Shown here: piece after piece, positions 11,265-21,768 of the stretch | Numbering within the stretch: the first letter of the stretch is position 1 | Layout: each line of letters starts with the position of its first letter | Assembly: GCF_030848495.1 (NCBI RefSeq) | Contig: NZ_JAVDDT010000003.1 | Coordinates: 248,001 to 312,000 of the forward strand | Direction: 5' to 3' | From: Natronospira bacteriovora | GTDB lineage: Bacteria > Pseudomonadota > Gammaproteobacteria > Natronospirales > Natronospiraceae | Length of the DNA: 64,000 nt | Notes under the pieces: model-generated | What the model was told of the DNA's origin: nothing | Database searches by the model: none | The model's input: only the letters and a program-made list of their open reading frames with translations | Position numbers and translations under genes: made by a program

Positions 11265-12359
11265 TCAACGGGCGGGCAGAATCTCCCGATAAAGCGCCAG
11301 GGTGCGCTCCACCGTCTGCTCGGGGGTAAAGCACTGGCGAATCCGCTGCTCGGCCGCCTCCCCCATGCGCTGACGCCCGGCGGGGTCGGCCAGCAGGCCA
11401 TCCAGGGCGGCGACCAACGGGGCCACCTGGCCCGAGGCCACGATACGCCCGCTGACGCCGTCCTCGATCAGCTCCGGGCTGCCGCCGGAGTCGGTCACCA
11501 CGGGGGGAACGTTCTGGCACATGGCCTCGATCACCGCCCGCGGCAGGCCTTCCCGCCGCAATGAGGGCAGGACGAAGATGTCGAAGGCGCCGGCCAGGCG
11601 GGCCGCGTCCGGCCGCCAGCCCAGCAGGTGGATGCGATCCCGCGCCGGGCTGCGGGCGATGCGCCCAGGCACCTGGCGGTCACCCACCTTGCCGATCAGC
11701 ACCAGGTGGGCCTCCCGATTCGCCAGCTGCTCGAAGGCCTCCACCAGCAGGGGAATGCCCTTGCGCTTGCGCATCTGGGCCACGCAGCCGATCACCGGTG
11801 CGCCGGCCGGCACCCCCACCTCGCTCAGGTCCTCCGGCGTGTCATCCCGCCGCCACCAGTCCACGATGTGGCCCTTGTGAATGGTAACCACCTTTTCTTC
11901 CGGCAGGCCCCAGCCGAGGAAGCGATTGCTCAGCAGATCCTGGCGGATGGCCTCGCAGACGCAGATGATGCGATCCACCCGGGGATGAAAGAAGGTGCGC
12001 CGCGAAGAAGGATCCAGCCAGTGCAGGTTGCCGACAATGCCGCGGTAGGCCACCAGGCGCGGGGGCAGACCGTCGATGGCCCGAATGGCATTGGACAGGC
12101 AGATCTTCATGAAGGCATGCACGATGTCCGGCCGAATGGTCTCGACCAGTTCCCGCAGACGGGCAATGGCCGGGCGATCAATGCGGCGTTCGAAATCGAT
12201 GTGATGCACCGGGATTCCGGCGGCGGCCAGATCGTCCTGGAAATTGGCCCGCCCCGCGCAGACCACATGCACATCCACCCCCTGAGCCTTCTGGCCCAGC
12301 AACTGGTGGCGTTCACCCGCATCAATCTGGCGAAAGACATGCAATACCGTCAGCGACAT
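11265..12359 (-). CDS. Glycosyltransferase, GT4-type (group 1)
   Basis: 364-residue GT-B glycosyltransferase. N-terminal domain ends with the DIVHAFMKI segment; the C-terminal domain carries VIGCVAQMRKRKGIPLLVEAF, the FVLPSLRREGLPRAVIEAM motif with the catalytic-type glutamates, and DSGGSPELIEDGVSG. No membrane segment. The acceptor is unknown; the gene stands alone rather than in a polysaccharide cluster. Divergent from the SAM hydrolase across about 130 bp. Confidence 0.85.
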   Translation of the reverse strand: MSLTVLHVFRQIDAGERHQLLGQKAQGVDVHVVCAGRANFQDDLAAAGIPVHHIDFERRIDRPAIARLRELVETIRPDIVHAFMKICLSNAIRAIDGLPPRLVAYRGIVGNLHWLDPSSRRTFFHPRVDRIICVCEAIRQDLLSNRFLGWGLPEEKVVTIHKGHIVDWWRRDDTPEDLSEVGVPAGAPVIGCVAQMRKRKGIPLLVEAFEQLANREAHLVLIGKVGDRQVPGRIARSPARDRIHLLGWRPDAARLAGAFDIFVLPSLRREGLPRAVIEAMCQNVPPVVTDSGGSPELIEDGVSGRIVASGQVAPLVAALDGLLADPAGRQRMGEAAEQRIRQCFTPEQTVERTLALYREILPAR

Positions 12360-12488
12360 GATGAATCCCGGCTATGGTGTTCAATGGCGGCCTGACCGAA
12401 ATGGACAGGCAGAATCGGGCCGCAGAGTATACCCTGAGGGAAACGGCAGGCGCAGGATCGCCGGCCAACGACACAAGCGGGAGGCCTC

Positions 12489-13214
12489 ATGCTGTTTGCC
12501 TACACCGATTTTCACCATCGCGGCCCTTACGTCGGGGAACTGGAAGCGGCGGCCCTTCGCCACTGCCGCGGCCCCTTCATCCACTTGATGCACGACGCCC
12601 CGGCCTTTGATGCGGCCACTGCCGGCCTGTTGCTGGCCGGGCTGAGTCGCCAGTTCCGGCCCGGCGATATCTGCCTGGCCATCGTGGACCCCGGCGTTGG
12701 CGGACCGCGCTGGCCAGTGGCGCTGAAGGCCGATGGCTGCTGGTACGTGGGGCCGGACAATGGCCTGCTCACGGCGGTCGCCGAACAGTCCCGTGAACAG
12801 GAATGGTGGGAAATCACCTGGCAGCCGGAAGACCTCTCCAGCAGCTTCCACGGCCGCGACCAGTTCGCACCCTTCGCCGGGCAGCTCGCCAGTGGCCGCA
12901 CGCCCACGGCCATAGGGGCCAGACCCCTGCATGACCCGGTCACCCTTGCCACCCGTCGGGAACAGATTCTCTACATCGATGGCTACGGCAATGCCGTGAC
13001 CGGCATCGAAGGTCATGGCATCCAGCCCGAGCAGCAACTCAGCGTGGCCGGACAGACCGTGGATTACGCCTTCACCTTCACCAGCGTGCCCAGGGGAACC
13101 CCCCTTTGGTACATCAATTCCATGGGCCTGGTGGAGATTGCCATCAATCAGGCCAGTGCGGCCGAAGAACTGGGGTTGGCAATCGGCTCCCCGATCGAGG
13201 TCGAATCCGCCTGA
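12489..13214 (+). CDS. SAM hydroxide adenosyltransferase (SAM hydrolase) family
   Basis: 241-residue member of the fluorinase/chlorinase fold family (DUF62). Shows DPGVGG (66-72), VGPDNGLL, the HGRDQFAPFAG motif and IDGYGNAVTGIE, all diagnostic. Characterised hydroxide members split SAM into adenosine and methionine; halogenases have an extra loop that I do not see. The nearby ahcY and metK make a SAM-turnover role attractive. Start ATG follows GGGAGG by five bases. Monocistronic, divergent from the glycosyltransferase. Confidence 0.85.
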   Translation: MLFAYTDFHHRGPYVGELEAAALRHCRGPFIHLMHDAPAFDAATAGLLLAGLSRQFRPGDICLAIVDPGVGGPRWPVALKADGCWYVGPDNGLLTAVAEQSREQEWWEITWQPEDLSSSFHGRDQFAPFAGQLASGRTPTAIGARPLHDPVTLATRREQILYIDGYGNAVTGIEGHGIQPEQQLSVAGQTVDYAFTFTSVPRGTPLWYINSMGLVEIAINQASAAEELGLAIGSPIEVESA

Positions 13215-13223
13215 AAATGCCGC

Positions 13224-13667
13224 TCAACGCCGGCTGGAATCAAACACCTCGAAATCCTCGGCATGGGGCATGGCATCCACCACGGCCTGTACCTGTTCCG
13301 GTGCCGGGGCAATGCGCCGCGCCTTGAGGTCCAGCCAGGCACCCCGTACCTCGATCACCGCGGCCACCTCGCCATCGGCCTTCTTGATCACATGGCGCAT
13401 GCGCCAGTGCTTGCCGTTCTTCGACACCCCGGTGAGTTCGGTCCCGATGCGAATGGTCTCCCCACCGCGAATCTCCCGGTGATACTCGATGCTCTCCTTG
13501 TACAGCACCGGTCCCACCCCGAGCTTCGCCATCTCCCCCATGCCCAGCCCGGCATCAGCCAGGGCGGCCAGACGAATCTGGGCACCGTAATCCAGATAGG
13601 CGCTATGCCGCATATGCCCATTGGGATCCAGATCCACCCAGCGTATCTCGTAGTCTCTCTCGAACAT
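13224..13667 (-). CDS. Hotdog-fold acyl-CoA thioesterase, YbgC/FadM-like
   Basis: 147 residues. The N-terminal YEIRWVDLDPNGHMRHSAYLDYGAQIR is the hotdog thioesterase motif with the catalytic aspartate in the DxNxH-like DPNGHM stretch. Start fixed at MFERDYEI by a GGAG site nine bases upstream; the frame stays open further upstream into the inverted repeat region but that part is not coding. Substrate chain length is not predictable. Convergent with the SAM hydrolase, with nine bases between the two stops. Confidence 0.85.
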   Translation of the reverse strand: MFERDYEIRWVDLDPNGHMRHSAYLDYGAQIRLAALADAGLGMGEMAKLGVGPVLYKESIEYHREIRGGETIRIGTELTGVSKNGKHWRMRHVIKKADGEVAAVIEVRGAWLDLKARRIAPAPEQVQAVVDAMPHAEDFEVFDSSRR

Positions 13668-13692
13668 GTCAGTCTCCGGGGAAAAATTAAAA

Positions 13693-13906
13693 GCGCCGCG
13701 AAATGGACGCAAAATGCACGCGAAATTTATAAGGCGAAAAACCGGGGTGGCGTTCAATGGCTCGACGGATTTTTGCCCCTCGGCATCATCACCTGAAGTC
13801 AAAAGCCCAAGCCTCAGAAGCTGCCATGATGCCAGCCATCTCGTGATCCCAATGTTTTTCGCTTTTGAATTTATCTCGCGTGCATTTTGCGTCCATTTCG
13901 CGGCGC
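13693..13906. repeat. Perfect 31-bp inverted repeat flanking about 150 bp
   Basis: Positions 13693-13723 are the exact reverse complement of 13876-13906, and the similarity continues inward imperfectly for another 15-18 bp. The enclosed 150 bp has no convincing gene. It sits between the thioesterase start and the ahcY terminator. The structure resembles a MITE or a decayed element end pair; no second copy is seen in this window. Confidence 0.85.
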
Positions 13907-13908
13907 AT

Positions 13909-13939
13909 TAAAAAAGGGCCCGGGGGTTGCCCGGGCCCT
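13909..13939 (-). terminator. Intrinsic terminator after ahcY
   Basis: AGGGCCCGGG (13915-13924) pairs with CCCGGGCCCT (13930-13939), loop GGTTG, followed on the minus strand by a six-to-seven T run. Lies 28 bp past the ahcY stop. Confidence 0.9.
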
Positions 13940-13966
13940 GATACTGCCGTTGCTTACAGGCCGGGA

Positions 13967-15382
<1,416 letters not shown>

Positions 15383-15407
15383 GATGCTTCTCCTGTGAGT
15401 GTTAAGC

Positions 15408-15480
15408 GAGCGCCGTTCTGAAGGTGGACACCGGCCCGAGCCTGGCGGGATACCCCGTTGCAACGCTCCTCGGGCCGGCG
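15408..15480 (-). promoter_or_regulatory. S-adenosylhomocysteine (SAH) riboswitch
   Basis: Read on the minus strand the region gives the conserved GAGGAGCGTTGCAACGG core, a CCAGGCTCGGG segment, and a 3' AACGGCGCTC. P1 is a perfect ten base-pair stem (15469-15478 with 15431-15440). The GAGCG of the core can pair with the 3' CGCTC near 15408 as the pseudoknot. This matches the known SAH riboswitch, which activates ahcY when SAH accumulates. It lies between metK and ahcY, 25 bp before the ahcY start. Confidence 0.9.
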
Positions 15481-15493
15481 GATTGTCAATTGA

Positions 15494-16672
15494 TCAGGCC
15501 TGTCTTGCTGCCTTGAGACCGGCGGCATCGCGCAGGGTTTCGGCCTTGTCCGTCTTTTCCCACGGAAAATCCCCGTCCTCGCGACCGAAGTGGCCGTAGG
15601 CGGCGGTGGGCTGATAGATCGGGCGCACCAGATCCAGCATCTTCAGGATGCCGTAGGGACGCAGGTCGAAGTGCTCGCGAATCAGTGCCGTGAGCTTCTC
15701 GTCATCCACCTGGCCGGTGCCGAAGGTATCCACGCTGATGGAGGTGGGCTCGGCCACGCCGATGGCGTAGGACAGCTGAATCTCGCAGCGCTCGGCCAGA
15801 CCGGCGGCGACGATGTTCTTGGCCACATAGCGGGCGGCATAGGCCGCGGAGCGATCCACCTTGGAGGGATCCTTGCCGGAGAAGGCCCCGCCGCCGTGAC
15901 GGGCCATGCCGCCGTAAGTGTCGACGATGATCTTGCGCCCGGTCAGACCGCAGTCACCCACGGGGCCACCAATCTCGAAACGGCCGGTGGGATTGATCAG
16001 GTAACGGGTCTTGTCGTCGATCCACTCCGAGGGCAGCACCGGCTTGATGATCTCCTCGATCACCGCCTCGCGGATCTGCTCATTGCTGACTTCCGGGCCA
16101 TGCTGGGTGGACAGCACCACGGTGTCCACGCCCACCGGCCGGTTGTTCTCGTAACGGAAGGTGACCTGACTCTTGGCATCCGGACGCAGCCAGGCCAGCT
16201 GGCCATTGCGACGCACTTCGGACTGCTTGCGCACCAGACGATGGGCAAAGGTGATCGGCGCCGGCATCAGCACGTCGGTTTCATTGCTGGCGTAGCCGAA
16301 CATCAGGCCCTGGTCGCCGGCGCCCTGCTCTTCCTCGGAGGCACGGTCCACACCCTGGGCAATGTGCTCACTCTGCTTGCCGATGGCATTCATCACCGCG
16401 CAGGTATTGCCATCGAAGCCGAGATCGGAGCTGTCATAACCGATGTCCACGATGGTCTTGCGCACCAGGGCTTCCAGATCCACCCAGGCACTGGTGGTGA
16501 TTTCGCCGGCAATGATCACGAAACCGGTCTTGACCAGGGTCTCACAGGCCACGCGGGCCCGGGGATCCTGCGCCAGGATGGCATCCAGTACCGCATCCGA
16601 CACCTGGTCGGCGATCTTGTCCGGATGACCTTCGGAAACCGATTCGGAGGTGAACAGGTAGTTTTTCGACAT
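15494..16672 (-). CDS. metK: S-adenosylmethionine synthetase
   Basis: 392 residues, standard length. Makes SAM from methionine and ATP. N-terminal [25 protein letters not shown], the [12 protein letters not shown] hexapeptide region, [26 protein letters not shown] and C-terminal GHFGRED are all intact. Upstream gene of metK-ahcY; no SAM riboswitch is evident before it. Divergent from the thioredoxin-like gene across 185 bp. Confidence 0.97.
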   Translation of the reverse strand: MSKNYLFTSESVSEGHPDKIADQVSDAVLDAILAQDPRARVACETLVKTGFVIIAGEITTSAWVDLEALVRKTIVDIGYDSSDLGFDGNTCAVMNAIGKQSEHIAQGVDRASEEEQGAGDQGLMFGYASNETDVLMPAPITFAHRLVRKQSEVRRNGQLAWLRPDAKSQVTFRYENNRPVGVDTVVLSTQHGPEVSNEQIREAVIEEIIKPVLPSEWIDDKTRYLINPTGRFEIGGPVGDCGLTGRKIIVDTYGGMARHGGGAFSGKDPSKVDRSAAYAARYVAKNIVAAGLAERCEIQLSYAIGVAEPTSISVDTFGTGQVDDEKLTALIREHFDLRPYGILKMLDLVRPIYQPTAAYGHFGREDGDFPWEKTDKAETLRDAAGLKAARQA

Positions 16673-16857
16673 GCCAGGCAGTCTCCTGGGTTGGCGCCGG
16701 CGCGTCCGGCGAAGCCATCAAAAGGAAAAACGATTAGGATGCCCGATTTTACAGCGTCAGTCATGTTTTCTCGACCACCCGCCGGCAATTTCCCTTGACG
16801 AATGGGGAAAGGCGGTGGAGCCTGTAGCCGCAGCGACGACCGAGATGAGGACAAAGC

Positions 16858-17418
16858 ATGGTTCGCCTGGAAACCCCCGACTGTGACTTCGACACCCCGG
16901 CCCCGGATTTCGACCTGCCCGGCGTGGACGGTCGGAACTGGACGCTGGAGGACTGCCGGGGCGAAAACGGCACCCTGGTGATGTTCATCTGCAACCACTG
17001 CCCCTATGTTCAGGCGGTGCTGGATCGCATCGTGCGGGACACCCGGGAGCTGGCAGGCCACGGGGTGCGCAGCGTGGCCATCATGGCCAATGACACCGTG
17101 GCCTACCCGGAAGACGGCTTCGACAAGATGCGCGCCCTGTCGGAGGAGATGGGCTTCCCCTTCCCCTATCTATTGGATGAAAGCCAGGACACGGCCCGCC
17201 TCTACGGCGCGGTCTGCACCCCGGACTTCTTCGGCTTCAACCGGGATCTCAAGTTGCAGTACCGCGGACGCCTGGATGCCAGCGGCCGCCACCGGGCCGA
17301 CGACGGGGTTCGGCGGGAACTGTTCGAAGCCATGCTGCGCATTGCCCAGACCGGGCGCGGGCCGGAGCCGGAGGATCAGATCCCCAGCATGGGCTGCTCC
17401 ATCAAGTGGCGCGAATGA
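16858..17418 (+). CDS. Thioredoxin-fold protein with CNHC motif (peroxiredoxin-like)
   Basis: 186-residue AhpC/TSA-like thioredoxin-fold protein. N-terminal TPAPDFDLPGVDGRNWTLEDCRG is peroxiredoxin-like; the active site reads MFICNHCPYVQAV near residue 44-52, a CxxC form characteristic of a widespread uncharacterised family. A further cysteine lies in YGAVCTPDFF. No signal peptide, so probably cytoplasmic. Role in peroxide or disulfide chemistry is inferred from family only. Confidence 0.8.
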   Translation: MVRLETPDCDFDTPAPDFDLPGVDGRNWTLEDCRGENGTLVMFICNHCPYVQAVLDRIVRDTRELAGHGVRSVAIMANDTVAYPEDGFDKMRALSEEMGFPFPYLLDESQDTARLYGAVCTPDFFGFNRDLKLQYRGRLDASGRHRADDGVRRELFEAMLRIAQTGRGPEPEDQIPSMGCSIKWRE

Positions 17419-17419
17419 T

Positions 17420-18103
17420 TCAATCAGAGTTTGCCTGACGCTTTCTGGCCAGGGTCAGGCCATCGCCGATGGGCACCAGACTGATGTCCACCCGCTCATC
17501 GGCATACAGTGCCTGATTGAATTCGCGGATGGCACGGGTATCGGCATCATCCACGCTGTCATCGGCCACCTTGCCATCCCACAGGGTGTTGTCCACCGCA
17601 ATCAGTCCACCGGGACGCAACAGGGCCAGACACTGGTCGAAATAATCCGGGTAACCGCCCTTGTCGGCGTCAATGAAGGCGAAATCCCAGATAGCCCCGT
17701 CGCCAGTCCGGCGCTCATCGGCCAGAGTGTCACTGGCCGGGGCGATGCGCAGCTCGATACGGTCGGCCACCCCGGCCTCTTCCCAGTAGCGCCGACCAAT
17801 GTCCGTCCACTCCTCGCTCACGTCGCAGGCCAGGATCCGCCCGTCGTCGGGCAGTGACAGTGCCATGGCCAGGGTGCTGTAGCCGGTGAAGGTGCCCACC
17901 TCGATGCAGCGGCGCGCGCCCATCAGGCGCAGCAACATCTGCATGAACTGGCCCTGCTCCGGCGCAATCTGCATGTTGTGCTCCGGCAGGCGGGCAGTTT
18001 CCTCCCTCAGTTCACGCAACACGGGATGCTCCCGCAGGGAAACCGACAGCAGATATTCATGCAGCGACGGATCAACCGCCGTGGTGCGATTCGACATGTT
18101 CAT
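17420..18103 (-). CDS. Class I SAM-dependent O-methyltransferase (caffeoyl-CoA OMT type)
   Basis: 227 residues. CIEVGTFTGYSTLAMALSLPDDG is the SAM-binding loop of the methyltransf_3 family; FAFIDADKGGYPDYFDQCLALLRPGGLIAVDNTLWDGKV holds the metal-binding aspartates and DN. Bacterial members methylate catechol-like small molecules; the substrate here is unknown. Convergent with the thioredoxin-like gene (stops 1 bp apart). Adds to the concentration of SAM-related genes in this stretch. Confidence 0.87.
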   Translation of the reverse strand: MNMSNRTTAVDPSLHEYLLSVSLREHPVLRELREETARLPEHNMQIAPEQGQFMQMLLRLMGARRCIEVGTFTGYSTLAMALSLPDDGRILACDVSEEWTDIGRRYWEEAGVADRIELRIAPASDTLADERRTGDGAIWDFAFIDADKGGYPDYFDQCLALLRPGGLIAVDNTLWDGKVADDSVDDADTRAIREFNQALYADERVDISLVPIGDGLTLARKRQANSD

Positions 18104-18262
18104 TCCTCCCGTCCTGGCTCAACATTGGCCCCATTGTTGCGAAACTGCCAACTGCTTCACACCCGATCAGGTTCAAGTATGCTAGTTTTTCAGGCACAGG
18201 GGCGGAATCGGGGATTCCCCGGGCTCCGTCCGATTCCGGGGACAGGATGCGGGCCGGGCGCC

Positions 18263-19030
18263 ATGAACAAGGTTCTTCAGATCACCGACACCCACCTGTT
18301 CGCCAGTGACGAGGGCGAACTGCGGGGTACACGCACCAGCGAAACGCTGGAATGGGTTCTGGAGCATGTCCGCCACGAGCATCCCGATACCCGCTGCATC
18401 CTGGCAACGGGCGACCTGGTTCAGCAGGAAACCGCCGAAGCCTACGAACGCTTTGTCCACTATTTTGGCCGCTTCGACATCCCGGTGCTGTGCCTGCCGG
18501 GCAATCACGATGATCCGGCTCTCATGCGACAGGTGCTCAGTCGCCCGCCCTTCCACCTGGAAACCCGTTTCGCCCTCGGTGCCTGGGATCTGATCCAGCT
18601 GGACAGCCACATCCCCGGCTCACCGGCCGGTGAAGTCGGCCAGGCGCAACTGGAAGAGCTGGACGGCCTGCTGCAGGCGCAGCCCGAGCGCCCCACGCTG
18701 GTGGCAGTGCATCATCAGCCCGTCCCGGTGGGGACACCGTGGCTGGACGGCGTCGGCCTGCGGGATGGGGACGCCCTGCTGGCCTGTCTGGAGCGCCACC
18801 CGCAGGTGAAGACCCTGATCTGGGGTCATGTACACCAGCCCTCCGAGCAGCGGCATGGGCATATCCAGCTGCTGGGCACCCCCTCCACCTGCGCCCAGTT
18901 CCTGCCCGGCAGCGAGGATTTCGCCATTGATCCCGAGGCGCCTCCGGCCTATCGTGTCCTTTGGCTGGGCGAGGATGGAAGGTTTGAAAATGAGCTCGTG
19001 CAGCTTCACGATGCGGTGAGTCATTCCTGA
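18263..19030 (+). CDS. cpdA: 3',5'-cyclic-AMP phosphodiesterase (CpdA/Icc)
   Basis: 255-residue calcineurin-like metallophosphoesterase. Metal-ligand motifs in order: ITDTHLF (N terminus), ATGDLVQ, LPGNHDDP, AVHHQP and GHVHQP. N-terminal VLQITDTHLFASDEGELRG with the RGTRTSETL segment is typical of CpdA, which lowers cAMP. Start at ATG 18263; the upstream in-frame extension is not conserved in character. Directly followed (12 bp) by the aldolase-family gene. Confidence 0.9.
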   Translation: MNKVLQITDTHLFASDEGELRGTRTSETLEWVLEHVRHEHPDTRCILATGDLVQQETAEAYERFVHYFGRFDIPVLCLPGNHDDPALMRQVLSRPPFHLETRFALGAWDLIQLDSHIPGSPAGEVGQAQLEELDGLLQAQPERPTLVAVHHQPVPVGTPWLDGVGLRDGDALLACLERHPQVKTLIWGHVHQPSEQRHGHIQLLGTPSTCAQFLPGSEDFAIDPEAPPAYRVLWLGEDGRFENELVQLHDAVSHS

Positions 19031-19042
19031 ATCGGGAACACC

Positions 19043-19654
19043 ATGAGCACACAGCCCGTCTCTGACCTCGCCCCGCCGCAGGCCCTGGTTCTGTATTACG
19101 AACTGCTGCGCCGCCACGGCTACAACGACAGCCACAGCGGCAATGCCTCGGTGCGCGACGGCGACCGTATCTGGGTCACCCCCACCGGCGCCTGCGCCGA
19201 CACCCTGCAGGCGGATGAGCTCATCCCCTGCCGCCCGGGTGAAACTCCACCCGAGGGGGCGTCGCTGGACGCCCCCCTGCATCTCGCCGTGCATGCCGCC
19301 CGCGACGACATCGGCGCCGTGCTGCACAGCCACGGTCATCACGCCGTGGGCCTGACCATGAGCGGCCGGGATTTTCTGCCACCGGATTTCGAGGGCAGCT
19401 TCTATTTCCGCCGGGTGCCGGTTCTGGACGTCCCCTATGACCGCTATGTGGAGGAGGCCCCGGCCCGGGTGGCCGCCACATTGGCCGAACACCCCATCTG
19501 CATCGTTCGGGGTCATGGTCTCTACGCCCGGGGCGAGAACCTGGACCGGGCCTACAAATGGAGCTGTTCACTGGAACAGTCCGCCCGCACCGCCTACGTC
19601 GCCCTGCAGGCCGGCCTGATCGGCCTGGACGACATCCTGGCGCCAAAAACGTAA
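19043..19654 (+). CDS. Class II aldolase/adducin-family protein (MtnB-like)
   Basis: 203 residues. Shows HSGNASVRDGDRIWVTPTGA, the zinc-binding HSHGHH pair (residues 93-98) and a third histidine in VRGHGLYARG. The family includes fuculose-phosphate aldolase, ribulose-phosphate epimerase and methylthioribulose-1-phosphate dehydratase (MtnB). Size and lack of obvious sugar neighbours suggest MtnB, and SAM genes lie nearby, but no other mtn gene is in view, so function stays open. Likely co-transcribed with cpdA. Confidence 0.7.
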   Translation: MSTQPVSDLAPPQALVLYYELLRRHGYNDSHSGNASVRDGDRIWVTPTGACADTLQADELIPCRPGETPPEGASLDAPLHLAVHAARDDIGAVLHSHGHHAVGLTMSGRDFLPPDFEGSFYFRRVPVLDVPYDRYVEEAPARVAATLAEHPICIVRGHGLYARGENLDRAYKWSCSLEQSARTAYVALQAGLIGLDDILAPKT

Positions 19655-19779
19655 ACTGAGTATCCCATCCCGCCCTGACCGGCGCGGTCACGACGGGGAA
19701 CCGATGACATCCGATTCGTTCCAAAGGCAACACACCGAGCGATCGTCACCTGATTACGATTCGATTCAGAGGAAGTCTC

Positions 19780-20682
19780 ATGTTCAAGCCGCTATGGGTT
19801 CGATCCCTGTTCATCGCCTTTACTGCCCTGTTCCTCGCCGCCCCGCTCATGGCCGAGGACGTGAACCTGTCCGAACGTGCGCCCAGCTTCTGGAAAGCCG
19901 AAGGCCAGGACAACACCGTCTGGCTGTTCGGCTCGGTGCATGTGCTGACCGAAGACCACTACCCACTGGCCGACAAGGTGGAAGAGGCCTTTGAACAATC
20001 CGCCTACCTGGTGGTGGAAACGGATGTGGTCAATGTGGATCCGCAAGCGCAACAGCAGTTGATGATCAATGCCGGCATGCTGCGCGATGGTCAGACACTG
20101 GAAGATGTTCTGGGCGAAGCGCGCTGGGAAAGGGCCCGCTCACTGGCGGCCGACAATGGCTATGACCTGGAACAGATGGCCATGCTGCGACCCTGGCTGA
20201 TTGCCCTGGTACTCAGCGTCACCGAACTGGAACGCATGGGCTATACCGCGGCACACGGCGTTGAGACCTATTTTCTGGAACGGGCGGAACGCGAGCAGAA
20301 ATCCATCGTCGAGCTTGAAACACTCCAGTTCCAGATCAGCCTCTTCAGCGACATGGATCGGGACACCGAGGTGGCCTTCCTGATGCAGACTCTGGAGGAA
20401 ATCCAGGATCTTGAGGCGCAAATGGAAATGCTGGTCGCCGCCTGGGAGTCCGGAGAGCTGGACAAGCTGGAAGAAACCATGCTGGCCGACTTCGCCGACT
20501 ACCCCGAGGTGTATGAACGGGTGGTCACCCGGCGTAACCATAACTGGATGAATGACCTCACCCGCTTCCTAGACGAAGGCCAGCAGGACTATTTCGTCGC
20601 GGTCGGCGCCCTGCACATGGTGGGTGAAGAAGGCGTCATCAATCTGCTGCGGGAAGCCGGATACCGGGTGGAACGCCAGTAA
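19780..20682 (+). CDS. TraB/GumN-family secreted protein
   Basis: 300 residues with a signal peptide ([20 protein letters not shown], cleaved near residue 24). The first motif [19 protein letters not shown] and the C-terminal [27 protein letters not shown] carry the conserved GxxH pair of the TraB/GumN (TIKI-like) family. Eukaryotic relatives are metal-dependent proteases; bacterial roles are little known. GAGGAAG precedes the start. Monocistronic. Confidence 0.87.
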   Translation: MFKPLWVRSLFIAFTALFLAAPLMAEDVNLSERAPSFWKAEGQDNTVWLFGSVHVLTEDHYPLADKVEEAFEQSAYLVVETDVVNVDPQAQQQLMINAGMLRDGQTLEDVLGEARWERARSLAADNGYDLEQMAMLRPWLIALVLSVTELERMGYTAAHGVETYFLERAEREQKSIVELETLQFQISLFSDMDRDTEVAFLMQTLEEIQDLEAQMEMLVAAWESGELDKLEETMLADFADYPEVYERVVTRRNHNWMNDLTRFLDEGQQDYFVAVGALHMVGEEGVINLLREAGYRVERQ

Positions 20683-20801
20683 TACGGCCATGTGGCCGGT
20701 GTGCCGGCCAAGGTACTGAAACGCCCATTGGCCCTGCCTGTCCTGGCATGGAAAAATGGGCGTTTCTCATTCACTCGCAACGCCGAGGAGTCAGCGCCCG
20801 C

Positions 20802-20966
20802 ATGAAAGCCTATATGTGCGTCATTTGTGGTTATGTCTACGAGGAAGAGAAAGGCGATCCGGAGTCCGGGATCAAGCCGGGCACCAAGTGGGAGGATGTC
20901 CCCATGAACTGGGTGTGCCCGGATTGTGGTGCCGGCAAGGAAGACTTCGAGATGATCGAGATCTGA
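20802..20966 (+). CDS. rubA: Rubredoxin
   Basis: 54-residue one-iron electron carrier. The iron site is complete: CVICGY near residue 6 and [12 protein letters not shown] near residue 39. AGGAG lies 11 bases before the ATG. Immediately upstream of thiD in the same direction (13-bp gap), so it heads a rubredoxin-thiD-thiE unit. Its redox partner is not in view. Confidence 0.95.
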   Translation: MKAYMCVICGYVYEEEKGDPESGIKPGTKWEDVPMNWVCPDCGAGKEDFEMIEI

Positions 20967-20979
20967 GGAGCATCTCACC

Positions 20980-21768
20980 ATGAGCCAGTCGCCCCACCCT
21001 CCCGTGGTTCTCATCATTGCCGGCAACGATCCTTCAGGGGGTGCCGGCGTGACGGCGGACACCCAGGCGGTGTCGGCCCTGGGCTGCCACCCGGCCCCGG
21101 TCATTACGGCCCTGACCGTCCAGGACACCCTCAATGCCTACCGGGTGGAAGTCAGTGACCCCGACCTGGTTGCCGAACAGGCCGCCACGGTGCTGGATGA
21201 TCTGCCGGTGGCGGCGGTGAAGCTCGGGCTGCTGGGCAACGCCGAGGTGGGTGAGGCGGTTGCCGGCGTGCTGGAAAGCCATCCAGAGCTGCCGGTCGTG
21301 CTGGATCCGGTTCTGGTCGCGGCGGGCGGGGCACGGCTGGCCGAGGAGAACCTCATCGACTGCCTGAAGCAGCGATTGATGCCCCTGAGTACCGTACTGA
21401 CCCCCAACGCCAGCGAGGCCCGCTCCCTGGCCCCGAACGCGAGGGATCCCGCTGCCCGGGCCGAATACCTGCGGGGACTGGGCAGTGACTGGGTGTTGCA
21501 CAAGGGCGCCGACGAAGACACTCCGGACGTGGACAACTTCCTCTTCGGCCCGGACGGTCAGCGGGAGGATTTCCGCTGGGAACGCCTGCCGGGGCAGTAC
21601 CACGGTTCCGGCTGCACCCTGGCCTCGGCCATCGCCGCCCGCCTGGCCCATGGCGACGATCCGCCGCTGGCCGTGCAACACGCCCAGCACTGGACCTGGC
21701 TGGCCCTGTCCCGGGGCTGGCGCCTGGGCAAGGGACAATACATACCCAATCGCCTGGGCGGCCAATGA
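20980..21768 (+). CDS. thiD: Hydroxymethylpyrimidine/phosphomethylpyrimidine kinase
   Basis: 262-residue ribokinase-fold enzyme phosphorylating HMP and HMP-P in thiamine synthesis. N-terminal VLIIAGNDPSGGAGVTADTQAVSALG, LDPVLVAAGG, and the C-terminal GSGCTLASAIAARLA anion-hole motif with catalytic cysteine-aspartate region are present. Overlaps thiE by four bases (ATGA), so the two are coupled. With thiC at 61-63 kb it supplies the pyrimidine branch. Confidence 0.93.
   Translation: MSQSPHPPVVLIIAGNDPSGGAGVTADTQAVSALGCHPAPVITALTVQDTLNAYRVEVSDPDLVAEQAATVLDDLPVAAVKLGLLGNAEVGEAVAGVLESHPELPVVLDPVLVAAGGARLAEENLIDCLKQRLMPLSTVLTPNASEARSLAPNARDPAARAEYLRGLGSDWVLHKGADEDTPDVDNFLFGPDGQREDFRWERLPGQYHGSGCTLASAIAARLAHGDDPPLAVQHAQHWTWLALSRGWRLGKGQYIPNRLGGQ

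Noticed and set aside
16673-16857. SAM riboswitch before metK
   Set aside because: No conserved core or suitable hairpin is visible; ordinary divergent promoter region.
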